Shown here in pieces: positions 1 through 6,701 of a stretch of DNA of 19,145 nucleotides (position 1 is the stretch's first letter; the number at the start of each line of letters is the position of its first letter). The stretch lies in the NCBI GenBank assembly GCA_015487985.1, contig WFOP01000105.1:1-19145 (forward strand), given 5' to 3'. The notes below the pieces were generated by a model. It had not been told where the DNA came from and searched no databases. It saw nothing but the letters and a program-made list of their open reading frames with translations. The translations under genes were made by a program, and so were the position numbers. The DNA comes from Hyphomicrobiales bacterium (GTDB lineage: Bacteria > Pseudomonadota > Alphaproteobacteria > Rhizobiales > Devosiaceae).

Positions 1-192
1 CATGCGCGAAACAAGCTGTTTTCTGCCCGGCGCTCTGGATTTGTTCCTGCCGGGCCAGTTCTCTGCCAACCGCCGCCGCATCAACGCGGATTGCGAAATG
101 CCGTGTTTCAGACAAATGTCAACGATACTGAGCTGATGCGCCAGATAATCGGCTTTTATAGCGCGCCAGTCCGGTATTGTTTGTTGCGACAA
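1..192 (-). CDS. Partial helix-turn-helix DNA-binding protein (N-terminal 64 residues)
   Basis: An open minus-strand frame runs from position 192 off the left edge. There is no ATG. The likely start is TTG at 192-190, with an AAGAG ribosome-binding site at 203-199 (6-nt spacing); an in-frame TGA lies a few codons further upstream. The visible 64 residues begin MSQQTIPDWRAIKADYLAH and contain a two-helix pattern around residues 20-45 (LSIVDICLKHGISQSALMRR) followed by a basic stretch. This resembles the W-x-x-I/E-x-x-Y ... I-x-x-I-C/A-x-x-H-G-I-S N-terminal DNA-binding module seen in phage terminase small-subunit-like and other short HTH proteins. The rest of the protein is missing, so family and function stay open. 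It is transcribed in the same direction as the YcgN gene, about 140 bp downstream of it. Reading-frame quality is good; family assignment is weak. Confidence 0.6.
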   Translation of the reverse strand, partial: MSQQTIPDWRAIKADYLAHQLSIVDICLKHGISQSALMRRRLAENWPGRNKSRAPGRKQLVSRM

Positions 193-330
193 ATGCGTCT
201 CTTGGGCTGGCGTTGATTTCAGGTGCGAACAGGGTCAGGGCGTTGCCGTTTGACCCAATTATGTGATTATGCCTGAAGTATAGCCCGGCGGCGTGACGCG
301 GGGATAACTTGTCTGAATAATTTACAAAAA

Positions 331-780
331 TCAGTCTTTCGGCTCAAAATCAGGCCAGTCCACCGCATGGTTTTCCCATTCGCCCGGCGCAACATCCTCC
401 TCGGCAACAGTGCGCCCCTGCACCGAGATTCCGGCCTGCACAACTGTATTCATATCATGTGAAATCAGGGGATGCCACCAGGCAAGCCCCCTGCCCTCCG
501 CCAGTCGCCGATAGGCACAAGAAGCGGGAATCCATGAAATGGTGCGTACATTTTCCGGCGTGAGCTTTATGCAATCGGGAACTCTGGCCTTGCGGTTTGC
601 ATAGTCCACACACTGGCATGTGTTGGTATCGAGCAGCTTGCAGCGCACGTCCGAATTAAAGACTTCTGCGGTGTCTTCATCTTCCAACTTGATTAAACAG
701 CATCTGCCGCAACCATCGCACAGGGCTTCCCATTCCAGCTCTGTCATTTCATCCAAAGATTTTTCTTCCCAAAATGGCAT
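331..780 (-). CDS. YcgN family (UPF0260) cysteine-cluster protein
   Basis: This 149-residue cytoplasmic protein has the UPF0260/YcgN signature C-x2-C-x2-C-C at residues 21-28 (CDGCGRCC). It is followed by further cysteines at about 47, 55, 57, 70 and 88, and by the family's R-x-P-D-C and W-I-P-x-S/T-C-A-Y-R segments near 66-70 and 83-91. The cysteine arrangement suggests metal or Fe-S binding, but the biochemical role of the family is not established. Length matches the family (about 145-160 aa). The start is ATG at 780-778, and the gene diverges from the penicillin-binding-protein gene across a 174-bp intergenic region. Such genes are usually single transcription units in alphaproteobacteria. 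Confidence 0.9.
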   Translation of the reverse strand: MPFWEEKSLDEMTELEWEALCDGCGRCCLIKLEDEDTAEVFNSDVRCKLLDTNTCQCVDYANRKARVPDCIKLTPENVRTISWIPASCAYRRLAEGRGLAWWHPLISHDMNTVVQAGISVQGRTVAEEDVAPGEWENHAVDWPDFEPKD

Positions 781-954
781 TGGCGGGTCCGTTTTTTCCT
801 ATTCAAATTTTGATTTCCCAGGCCCTTTAGCCTTGATTGCGCCCAAAAGGTAAGCATATTTTGCGTTTGGCGCTTGTAATTGTTTTTATGAAACTAGAAA
901 GTGCACATCAAATCACTTTGCATGTGGACAACCATCAACCCCTAGGATCAGGTT

Positions 955-3126
955 TTGCAGGACCCGTTTTATACCAAGCAAAAACGGAAAAAAGAAACAC
1001 CGCTTCTGGAAGCGGATGCGTGGATTGATTCATCCCTGTATGATTTTTTCCAGTCTCTGGGAAACGGCTATACCAGATTTCAGGACGCAATGTCCGTATT
1101 CCATGTTTATGGTATTCGCCGCTGGCTGGTTGAGATTATTTCGGACGCGTTCAATTTTCTGGCCATCGGGCTGGTTTTGATGACGGCTTTGGCGCTCTCT
1201 GCGTTTCAGGCCACCGCACTTGGGGAATTTAACAAAGTCGACGACTATTCAGTTGTTTTTCTGGATAAATTTGGAAATGAAATTGGCAGACGCGGCATTC
1301 GAACCGATGATTCATTTGAACTGTCGCAGCTGCCCGACAATCTGATCAAGGCAACTTTGGCCACCGAGGATCGCCGTTTTTACAATCATTTTGGCATTGA
1401 TGTTTTGGGTACGCTTCGCGCGCTTCTGTCCAATGTGCAGGCGCAATCCGTTGTTGAGGGAGGGTCATCCATCACGCAGCAGTTAGCCAAAAATCTGTTT
1501 TTGTCCTCCGAACAAACGCTGGAAAGAAAAATTACGGAAGCATTTTTGGCGCTTTGGCTGGAAGCCCATTATACCAAGGATGAAATCCTCAAACTCTATT
1601 TTGACCGGGCATATATGGGGGGTGGGAATTTTGGAGTTGCCGCCGCCACTGAATATTATTTCGATAAATCTGTTGTGGATTTGAACCTTGCGGAGGCCGC
1701 CATGCTGGGGGGGCTTTTCAAGGCACCTTCGCGATATGCCCCCCATATTGATTTGGCGGCGGCCCGGGGCAGGGCCAATGAGGTTTTAACCAACATGGTG
1801 CAGGCCGGTTACATGAGCGAGGGGCAGGTTACTGCCGCTCGGCGTCTTCCCGCCCGGCACGTTGAGCGATTTGACGAGATAGAATCCCCCAATTATTTTC
1901 TGGACTGGGCCTTTGAGGAGGTCAAACGGCGCGTGGCCGACTCCGATGAAATCGGCTTCATTGTGCGCACAACCATTGATCCGGTTTTACAGTCCTATGC
2001 GGAACAGGCCGTCTCCTCCATCATTCGGGAAAACGGGGCCGCTTATGATGTGGATGAAGCCGCGATTGTTGTTATGGAGCCAAGCGGGGAAGTGCGCGCC
2101 ATGGTTGGGGGACTGGACTATGGGAAAAGTCAGTTCAATCGTGCCACCGGTTCTGCCCGCCAGCCCGGTTCATCCTTCAAGCCTTTTGTTTATGCCACCG
2201 CATTTGAAATGTTTGATTATACGCCCAGCACCGTTATTCGGGATGGGCCCGTATGTATCGGAAACTGGTGTCCCAAAAATTACAACCGCTCCTATGCGGG
2301 AAATGTGACACTGATGAATGCACTTACCCGCTCAATCAATACCGTTCCGGTAACGCTTTCGGTTCGCACCGGACGGGGCCCTATCGCTGACATGGCCCAC
2401 ACCCTTGGTATCACCAGTGATTTTCCTGTCACCCGATCGCTGGCGCTTGGCGTTGCCTCGGTCAGTGTTGTGGATATGACTTCCGCCTATGCGGTATTTG
2501 CAAACGGGGGCCTCAAATCCACAGCGCAGGGCATATCCAGCATTACATCTTTACGGGGCGAAACGGTTTATGAACATGATTCAGATTTACCCCGCGAACG
2601 CTTGATAAGCGAAAAAACCGCCGGATATATCAATGCGATGTTACGCAATGTTGTGACATCTGGAACCGGGCGGCGGGCAAATGTTGAAGGGGTGCCCGCT
2701 GCGGGGAAGACCGGCACAACCCAGTCTTATCGCGATGCCTGGTTCGCCGGATATACCGGAAACTATGTGGCAGCGGTCTGGATGGGGAATGACAATTACC
2801 GCCCAACCCGACGTCTCACCGGCGGGCGCCTGCCGGCCATGATCTGGCAGAAATTTATGGAGTTTGCCCATACCAATATTGAGATCAAACCTCTTTTTGG
2901 CGTGGATTTTACGCCGCGCCAGTTTGATCGCGGCGAGGAAACAGAAAACGAGCAGTCCCTTGAACTGTTACGCCCTCCGAGCCTGACAGCAATGGCGGCG
3001 CAAAAGCTGTTGCAGTTAAATAGTGTAATTTCTGAAGCCTTGCTGGATCAGCAATCCGGTATTGCAGAAATTCCGGGGGATGAAATTTTTGGTCCTGTTG
3101 CCCAAAACCTGCAAGTGGAGCAATAG
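955..3126 (+). CDS. Class A penicillin-binding protein (transglycosylase/transpeptidase, PBP1A type)
   Basis: This 723-residue bifunctional peptidoglycan synthase polymerises lipid II and cross-links peptide stems in the periplasm. A cytoplasmic N-terminus (1-65) precedes one membrane segment at about 66-88. The GT51 glycosyltransferase domain spans about 110-285, with catalytic Glu138 in ATEDRRF, the EGGSSITQQLAKN motif at 168-180 and RKITEAFLALWLE near 191-203. The transpeptidase domain (about 365-640) has all three active-site motifs: S-x-x-K at Ser406-Lys409, S-x-N at 460-462 and K-T-G-T at 585-588. Length is normal. The start is TTG at 955, preceded by AGGA at 944-947; an in-frame TAG at 943 excludes a longer form. 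Only 3 nt separate its stop from the next gene, so it heads a three-gene operon with DUF1214 and DUF1254 proteins. Whether it is the main PBP1a or a paralogue cannot be told from this window. Confidence 0.95.
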   Translation: MQDPFYTKQKRKKETPLLEADAWIDSSLYDFFQSLGNGYTRFQDAMSVFHVYGIRRWLVEIISDAFNFLAIGLVLMTALALSAFQATALGEFNKVDDYSVVFLDKFGNEIGRRGIRTDDSFELSQLPDNLIKATLATEDRRFYNHFGIDVLGTLRALLSNVQAQSVVEGGSSITQQLAKNLFLSSEQTLERKITEAFLALWLEAHYTKDEILKLYFDRAYMGGGNFGVAAATEYYFDKSVVDLNLAEAAMLGGLFKAPSRYAPHIDLAAARGRANEVLTNMVQAGYMSEGQVTAARRLPARHVERFDEIESPNYFLDWAFEEVKRRVADSDEIGFIVRTTIDPVLQSYAEQAVSSIIRENGAAYDVDEAAIVVMEPSGEVRAMVGGLDYGKSQFNRATGSARQPGSSFKPFVYATAFEMFDYTPSTVIRDGPVCIGNWCPKNYNRSYAGNVTLMNALTRSINTVPVTLSVRTGRGPIADMAHTLGITSDFPVTRSLALGVASVSVVDMTSAYAVFANGGLKSTAQGISSITSLRGETVYEHDSDLPRERLISEKTAGYINAMLRNVVTSGTGRRANVEGVPAAGKTGTTQSYRDAWFAGYTGNYVAAVWMGNDNYRPTRRLTGGRLPAMIWQKFMEFAHTNIEIKPLFGVDFTPRQFDRGEETENEQSLELLRPPSLTAMAAQKLLQLNSVISEALLDQQSGIAEIPGDEIFGPVAQNLQVEQ

Positions 3127-3129
3127 GCT

Positions 3130-3702
3130 TTGCGCACACTCGCTCATTTTATACTGTTTTTTGTGATTTCACTTTCCGTTGGTTTCGGGCTGAGCTATTG
3201 GGCGCTGGAAAAAGGTCAGCTGTTTGGCACATTGCAGGTTGGCCCTTGGATTGCATGGTCAGATGTTGGCTCCCCCCAGCCCGATCCCTATACGCGGGCC
3301 TATATCTCGCGCAATGCAAATCTGGAATTGTCCCGCGCCGAGGGCATCAAATTTGTGGCAAAACAGGATAGTGACGGCAGGGATATTCTGGCGCAATGCA
3401 ACTATAGAATAGACGGTACAACGCCTGAAACTTCATTTTGGACCCTGGCGGCGGTCAATGACAGGGGAGCGTCCGTTACCCGGGAGAGCGGGCCAATGAC
3501 ATTGCGCGGCGATCAGGTGAACCGGGCGAGTGACGGCTCGTTTGCCTTGCATGTCGGCCCTTCCCTTTCCGCTTCAAACTGGCTGGAAACAGCGGCAGAG
3601 GGCCAAATGGTTTTGGTTTTAACTCTTTATGATTCTTCTGTTTTTTCCGGACTGTCCTCCCTTTCCAACTCCTTGCCTTCCATTTTTCTGGAGCGGTGCT
3701 GA
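3130..3702 (+). CDS. DUF1214 domain-containing membrane-anchored protein
   Basis: This 190-residue protein has an N-terminal hydrophobic segment (about 5-25) that anchors it or acts as an uncleaved signal, with the remainder predicted to be periplasmic. The body carries features of the DUF1214 family: W-x-x-W near the start of the domain, DPYTRAY (about 52-58), R/E-rich strands, NYRIDG (about 91-96) and a late HVGP strand. The biochemical function of DUF1214 is unknown. In many bacteria DUF1254 and DUF1214 are fused in one protein; here they are split into adjacent genes, as is usual in rhizobia. The start is TTG at 3130, 3 nt after the PBP stop, with GGAG at 3117-3120. It overlaps the next gene by 1 nt (TGATG at 3700-3704), implying translational coupling. 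Confidence 0.85.
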   Translation: MRTLAHFILFFVISLSVGFGLSYWALEKGQLFGTLQVGPWIAWSDVGSPQPDPYTRAYISRNANLELSRAEGIKFVAKQDSDGRDILAQCNYRIDGTTPETSFWTLAAVNDRGASVTRESGPMTLRGDQVNRASDGSFALHVGPSLSASNWLETAAEGQMVLVLTLYDSSVFSGLSSLSNSLPSIFLERC

Positions 3703-4244
3703 TGCTTAGAACGCTTTTCTGGGTTATGGCGGGAATTGGTCTTGGGGTGATTGTTCATCTGGTGGTTATTCTAACCCTGCCAACACTGGCGCAAACCAAT
3801 ATCTGGACCCGCATATCTCAATATGACAATGTTGAAAAAGTTGTTGTACTCGAAGAAATTTCGGGCCAGTCCGAAAACGATCTTCATCTTGACCCCGAAC
3901 TCGTTTATGGGGTGTGCCGTTTAGACCTGTCAAAAGGGGTGGGCGTTGTGAACGCACGTTTACCTGACGGTTTCTGGTCCGTTTCTGTGTTTGATGCGCT
4001 TGGCCGGGCGGTATATGGCACAACCAATCGCTCAGGGGTCGCGCAGATCTTGCAGCTTGGCATTTTCAACCCCGAACAGACAAAACTTCTGGCCAGCCAG
4101 CAACTTGATATCGCGGAGGGACTGTTGATTGTAGAGGCTGAAATTGATGATGTTTTTGTCGTCATTCGGCTTGCCCCACCCCATTCAGCGATGCGGGCGC
4201 GCTATGAAAGAGCACTAGAACAGGTTATGTGCACCCATTCATGA
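3702..4244 (+). CDS. DUF1254 domain-containing membrane protein
   Basis: This 180-residue protein has one N-terminal membrane segment (about 5-28) and a compact domain. The domain contains DPELVYGVCRLDLSKG (about 64-79) and LPDGFWSVSVFDALG (about 87-101), which recall the DUF1254 pattern of a Y-x-x-C/D-L motif followed by F-x-S-x-S/A-V-F. Function is unknown. I chose the ATG at 3702 over the in-frame GTG at 3696 because the GGAG at 3690-3693 lies 8 nt from the ATG but only 2 nt from the GTG. The ATG shares its A with the TGA stop of the DUF1214 gene. The stop codon sits inside an 11-bp tandem duplication (4241-4262). A joint function with the DUF1214 protein and PBP1A in the envelope is inferred from gene order only. 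Confidence 0.82.
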   Translation: MLRTLFWVMAGIGLGVIVHLVVILTLPTLAQTNIWTRISQYDNVEKVVVLEEISGQSENDLHLDPELVYGVCRLDLSKGVGVVNARLPDGFWSVSVFDALGRAVYGTTNRSGVAQILQLGIFNPEQTKLLASQQLDIAEGLLIVEAEIDDVFVVIRLAPPHSAMRARYERALEQVMCTHS

Positions 4245-4262
4245 TGCCAGCATGATGCCAGC
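4241..4262. repeat. 11-bp perfect tandem duplication across a stop codon
   Basis: The unit ATGATGCCAGC occurs twice head to tail, at 4241-4251 and 4252-4262. The TGA stop of the DUF1254 gene (4242-4244) lies in the first copy, so the duplication does not change the protein. It looks like a simple slippage product. Confidence 0.9.
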
Positions 4263-4307
4263 CTTCTGCATTCCGGTCTTCTGCGCTATTTCAGTATCTT
4301 TCTTTCC

Positions 4308-5006
4308 TCAGCAAAACTGATTTGCCTCAGCCGCCTGCACCTGAATGGCAAGTGTGTTTAACTTGTCATCGACTTGGCGGGCGTTGGCGTGGGGGGTTTC
4401 CACTAAAAGCTGTTCCAGGGCATGGGAGTAGGAATCGTAGCGAAAGCCGATGGCGGCAACGAACCTTGAAATCTGCGTATTGTTGGCCGCGCGGCGCATA
4501 TCAAGGCCTTCCATGGTCTGCCCCCCTGTTGTTCCCACGGAACCGGCGGCGATTGCGCGTCGGCGGTCCGTATTTTGTACGGCACAAATTGCTGCAAAGG
4601 TGGCTGGCAGTGTCATAATGTCAGCCTGCACCTCATCCAAAAGTCGATTATATCGACCCGCAGTTGAAGCAAATGGCTGAACCCGCAACCATTTGAAATA
4701 ATCGCTTTCATGGGGGTATTGACCCTGAAGGGCATTGGCGGACAGCCTGATTTTGCTGATCCATGAATCTGCATTTATCGTTGAAACAAAACGTTGCATG
4801 GAACGCTGCATCTGTTTTTCTTCATCGGTCTGGACAATTTCAAAATTCCCCTGCCTGTCCTGGCCCGGGCGCGGATCAAACATACTTGCGGGCGCATCGC
4901 GAACCCGTCCGAAGTCCCCAGTTTGGGAACAGGCCGCCAGCGCAAGGCATATCCCAAGGACAAACATTCTCTGCGATTTTGCGGCGACGATATTCGCTTT
5001 GATCAT
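4308..5006 (-). CDS. Hypothetical lipoprotein
   Basis: This 232-residue protein belongs to no family I recognise. Residues 1-26 form a lipoprotein signal: a basic n-region (Lys3, Lys10, Arg13), hydrophobic core FVLGICLALA and lipobox L-A-A-C with Cys26. The residue after Cys is Ser, which would favour export to the outer membrane under the usual +2 rule. The mature part is hydrophilic and probably mostly helical, with repeated R/Q/A-rich stretches (MQRSMQRF, DMRRAANNTQ, ALEQLLVE). Cysteines include a final C-terminal one (NQFC). The start is ATG at 5006; an internal ATG at residue 14 would give a shorter, still complete signal peptide and cannot be excluded. Neither start has a clear ribosome-binding site. 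It is convergent with the DUF1254 gene and divergent from the DUF2336 gene, with GGGATAAAT 27 bp upstream of the start. Confidence 0.75.
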   Translation of the reverse strand: MIKANIVAAKSQRMFVLGICLALAACSQTGDFGRVRDAPASMFDPRPGQDRQGNFEIVQTDEEKQMQRSMQRFVSTINADSWISKIRLSANALQGQYPHESDYFKWLRVQPFASTAGRYNRLLDEVQADIMTLPATFAAICAVQNTDRRRAIAAGSVGTTGGQTMEGLDMRRAANNTQISRFVAAIGFRYDSYSHALEQLLVETPHANARQVDDKLNTLAIQVQAAEANQFC

Positions 5007-5032
5007 GGTTTTGGCTTGGTTTTTGGCTCAGA

Positions 5033-5126
5033 GGGATAAATAGTTGACAAAATCTTATTCAAATCAGCTTTTTTCATTAAAAGTTAGTCAAGGTTAACAG
5101 TCTGCTAACGAATTGGGATAAATAGT
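5033..5126. repeat. 12-bp direct repeat pair (GGGATAAATAGT) in a divergent intergenic region
   Basis: GGGATAAATAGT occurs identically at 5033-5044 and 5115-5126, with starts 82 bp apart, between the divergent lipoprotein and DUF2336 genes. The 9-bp core GGGATAAAT recurs at 12177-12185 upstream of the DnaA-like HTH gene. Spacing and placement suggest a shared regulatory site, but no known consensus is matched. Confidence 0.6.
5094..5109 (+). promoter_or_regulatory. Candidate CtrA-binding site
   Basis: TTAA-N7-CTAAC at 5094-5109 differs by one base from the alphaproteobacterial CtrA full site TTAA-N7-TTAAC. It lies about 60 bp upstream of the DUF2336 start, between the two copies of the GGGATAAATAGT repeat. 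With a short degenerate consensus, chance occurrence is possible. Confidence 0.3.
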
Positions 5127-5168
5127 AGGGCCAATCATATTTTCTCCAGAACGCGCGTGTATTTGCAG

Positions 5169-6320
5169 ATGATCGGCTTTCAACCATACGAAACTTTCCA
5201 ACTTTTAATCGAAACCGGGGGCGTGGATCGCGCCAATACTTTGCTGGTGGCGGCGTGTGATGCTTTTGCCAGACGCGGCAAACCCCATGAACTTGAGGTT
5301 GAACAATTTGAAGTGTTGGCGGAACGCCTGTTTCCCACCGCAGATGTTATTGCAAGAATTAAGGCAGCTTCCACTCTTGGGCGCTCTGCCTTCCTTTCCC
5401 CCAAACTGGAGCAATTGGTGGTTGCCAATATCGGGGAAGATTTGCACGCCTATCTGAGCGAAGCGCCCACCATTTCAGAAGAAACAATGATTGGCATCAT
5501 TTCCACAGCCGACACCAAGGTGTGCGCTGTTCTGGCCAGCCGAACGGACATTTCAAATATTGCGCTGGCAAAACTGTTCCAACTGAATTCACGCCGGGTT
5601 TATCGGGCACTGGCGGCCAACTCAACCATCAGACCAAGAGGTCCCTACCTGAACGCTCTGGCGCGTTCAGCGCAAATGGATCACAAGGTTGCACAATCTT
5701 TGGCCAAGCGGAAAGACTTTGATACCGCGCTTCTGGCCCCGGCTTTCTTTGACCTTGAAGAAATGGACCGTCTACAGGTCATTAACGCATTTTCATTACG
5801 CAAGACGCCAGATGCCCCCATAAAACGCACCATTGAACAAATATCGCTGGCAAAGGGTGATCTGGCCCGTGCGCTGATGAAACTGTTCATGGAAAATCGT
5901 CGCCCCGAAGTCACACGCCTCCTGACCCAGATTACCGGAATGGATGAAGTGCGCTGCGGGCAAATCGCCCATGATGTGAGCGGTGCAGCGTTATTTGTTG
6001 TATTGCGCGCTTTCGGTATGACTTCCCAGGATGGCCTTAAGGTCATAATCCATGCCACATCCCACGAAGAAGAAGACCGGTCACAAACCCTTGGCACTTT
6101 TGCCAGCATGTTCCAGAACATCAGTGCCGATGCCATGGCATTTTTGCTCAGTGCGTGGAGAGACGAAGTAAATCTGCTGGATCTTGCCAAACCACAATAC
6201 CGCCCCTTCACGCAAGAAACAAAACGCAGCCCCGCGTCGGCACGTCTGGTTTCAAACGATCCTGTCATTACGCAGGCAGTGGATGCGTTGGAGCGGATTG
6301 GGGCAAGACGGGCAAGCTAA
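5169..6320 (+). CDS. DUF2336 domain-containing protein
   Basis: This soluble, alpha-helical, repeat-like protein of about 383 residues has no signal peptide or membrane segment. Its pattern of short leucine/alanine-rich helical hairpins (DTKVCAVLASRTDISNIALA; the central ENRRPEVTRLLTQITGMDE followed by DVSGAALFVVLRAFGM) matches the HEAT-like DUF2336 proteins of alphaproteobacteria. Their function is not established. The start is uncertain: ATG at 5169 is used here, and an in-frame GTG at 5157 would add four residues; neither has a convincing ribosome-binding site. The 3' end overlaps the end of the convergent DUF1491 gene by 4 nt. The upstream region carries a CtrA-like site and a repeated 12-mer, hinting at cell-cycle-linked control (inference). 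Confidence 0.75.
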   Translation: MIGFQPYETFQLLIETGGVDRANTLLVAACDAFARRGKPHELEVEQFEVLAERLFPTADVIARIKAASTLGRSAFLSPKLEQLVVANIGEDLHAYLSEAPTISEETMIGIISTADTKVCAVLASRTDISNIALAKLFQLNSRRVYRALAANSTIRPRGPYLNALARSAQMDHKVAQSLAKRKDFDTALLAPAFFDLEEMDRLQVINAFSLRKTPDAPIKRTIEQISLAKGDLARALMKLFMENRRPEVTRLLTQITGMDEVRCGQIAHDVSGAALFVVLRAFGMTSQDGLKVIIHATSHEEEDRSQTLGTFASMFQNISADAMAFLLSAWRDEVNLLDLAKPQYRPFTQETKRSPASARLVSNDPVITQAVDALERIGARRAS

Positions 6321-6682
6321 AGAAAATGCGCATTGATTGGGGGCGGTTTAACCAGGGTTAAGCCGTGCTCCCCTGCTTGATCTTCAACCACCAACAACCA
6401 AAAATCAGGATCAAAATTTTCTTCGCGTTTTAACCGCTCCCGGATTTTTTCATTTTGCACCCGGTTCAAATGATTTTGAAAAACCCAATCCCGGGCAGTG
6501 TCTGGCACCATCGCGCCCGGTGCCTGGGCGAACAGGGAGCCGGTGCCGTCTAAATGGTCCACTTCAACCCACACCTGTCCGGCGATGGGATCCCCTTTTT
6601 TTGCAACAACACAAATCCGGCCAGCATCGTTATGCCGCCGCACGAATGCGCTGCACCAGATTTCTGCCCGAATTGAAGTCAC
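6317..6682 (-). CDS. DUF1491 family protein
   Basis: This 121-residue cytoplasmic protein begins MTSIRAEIWCSAFVRRHNDAG. It contains the family's A/G-x-I-x-V-V-A-K-K-G-D-x-x-A-G (about 21-36), DWVFQNHLNRVQNEKIRERL near 65-84 and DPDFWLLVVED at 92-102. DUF1491 proteins are small conserved alphaproteobacterial proteins without known activity. The start codon is GTG at 6682-6680. It lies 19 nt downstream of the peptidoglycan-binding gene and is probably the last gene of the kinase operon. Its TAG stop (6319-6317) overlaps the TAA of the convergent DUF2336 gene. Confidence 0.88.
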   Translation of the reverse strand: MTSIRAEIWCSAFVRRHNDAGRICVVAKKGDPIAGQVWVEVDHLDGTGSLFAQAPGAMVPDTARDWVFQNHLNRVQNEKIRERLKREENFDPDFWLLVVEDQAGEHGLTLVKPPPINAHFL

Positions 6683-6701
6683 ACCTGAAATTCCTTATCC
6701 T

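Noticed and set aside
5033..5126. DnaA boxes or a replication origin suggested by TTTATCCC repeats
   Set aside because: The repeats match only the first seven bases of the DnaA box TTATCCACA, there is no box cluster or AT-rich unwinding element with origin-type neighbours, and the flanking genes are not origin markers.
5681..6268. 195-residue open frame on the minus strand opposite DUF2336
   Set aside because: It lies entirely opposite a gene with a recognisable family pattern, has Arg/Ser-rich unnatural composition and no ribosome-binding site; it is a shadow frame.
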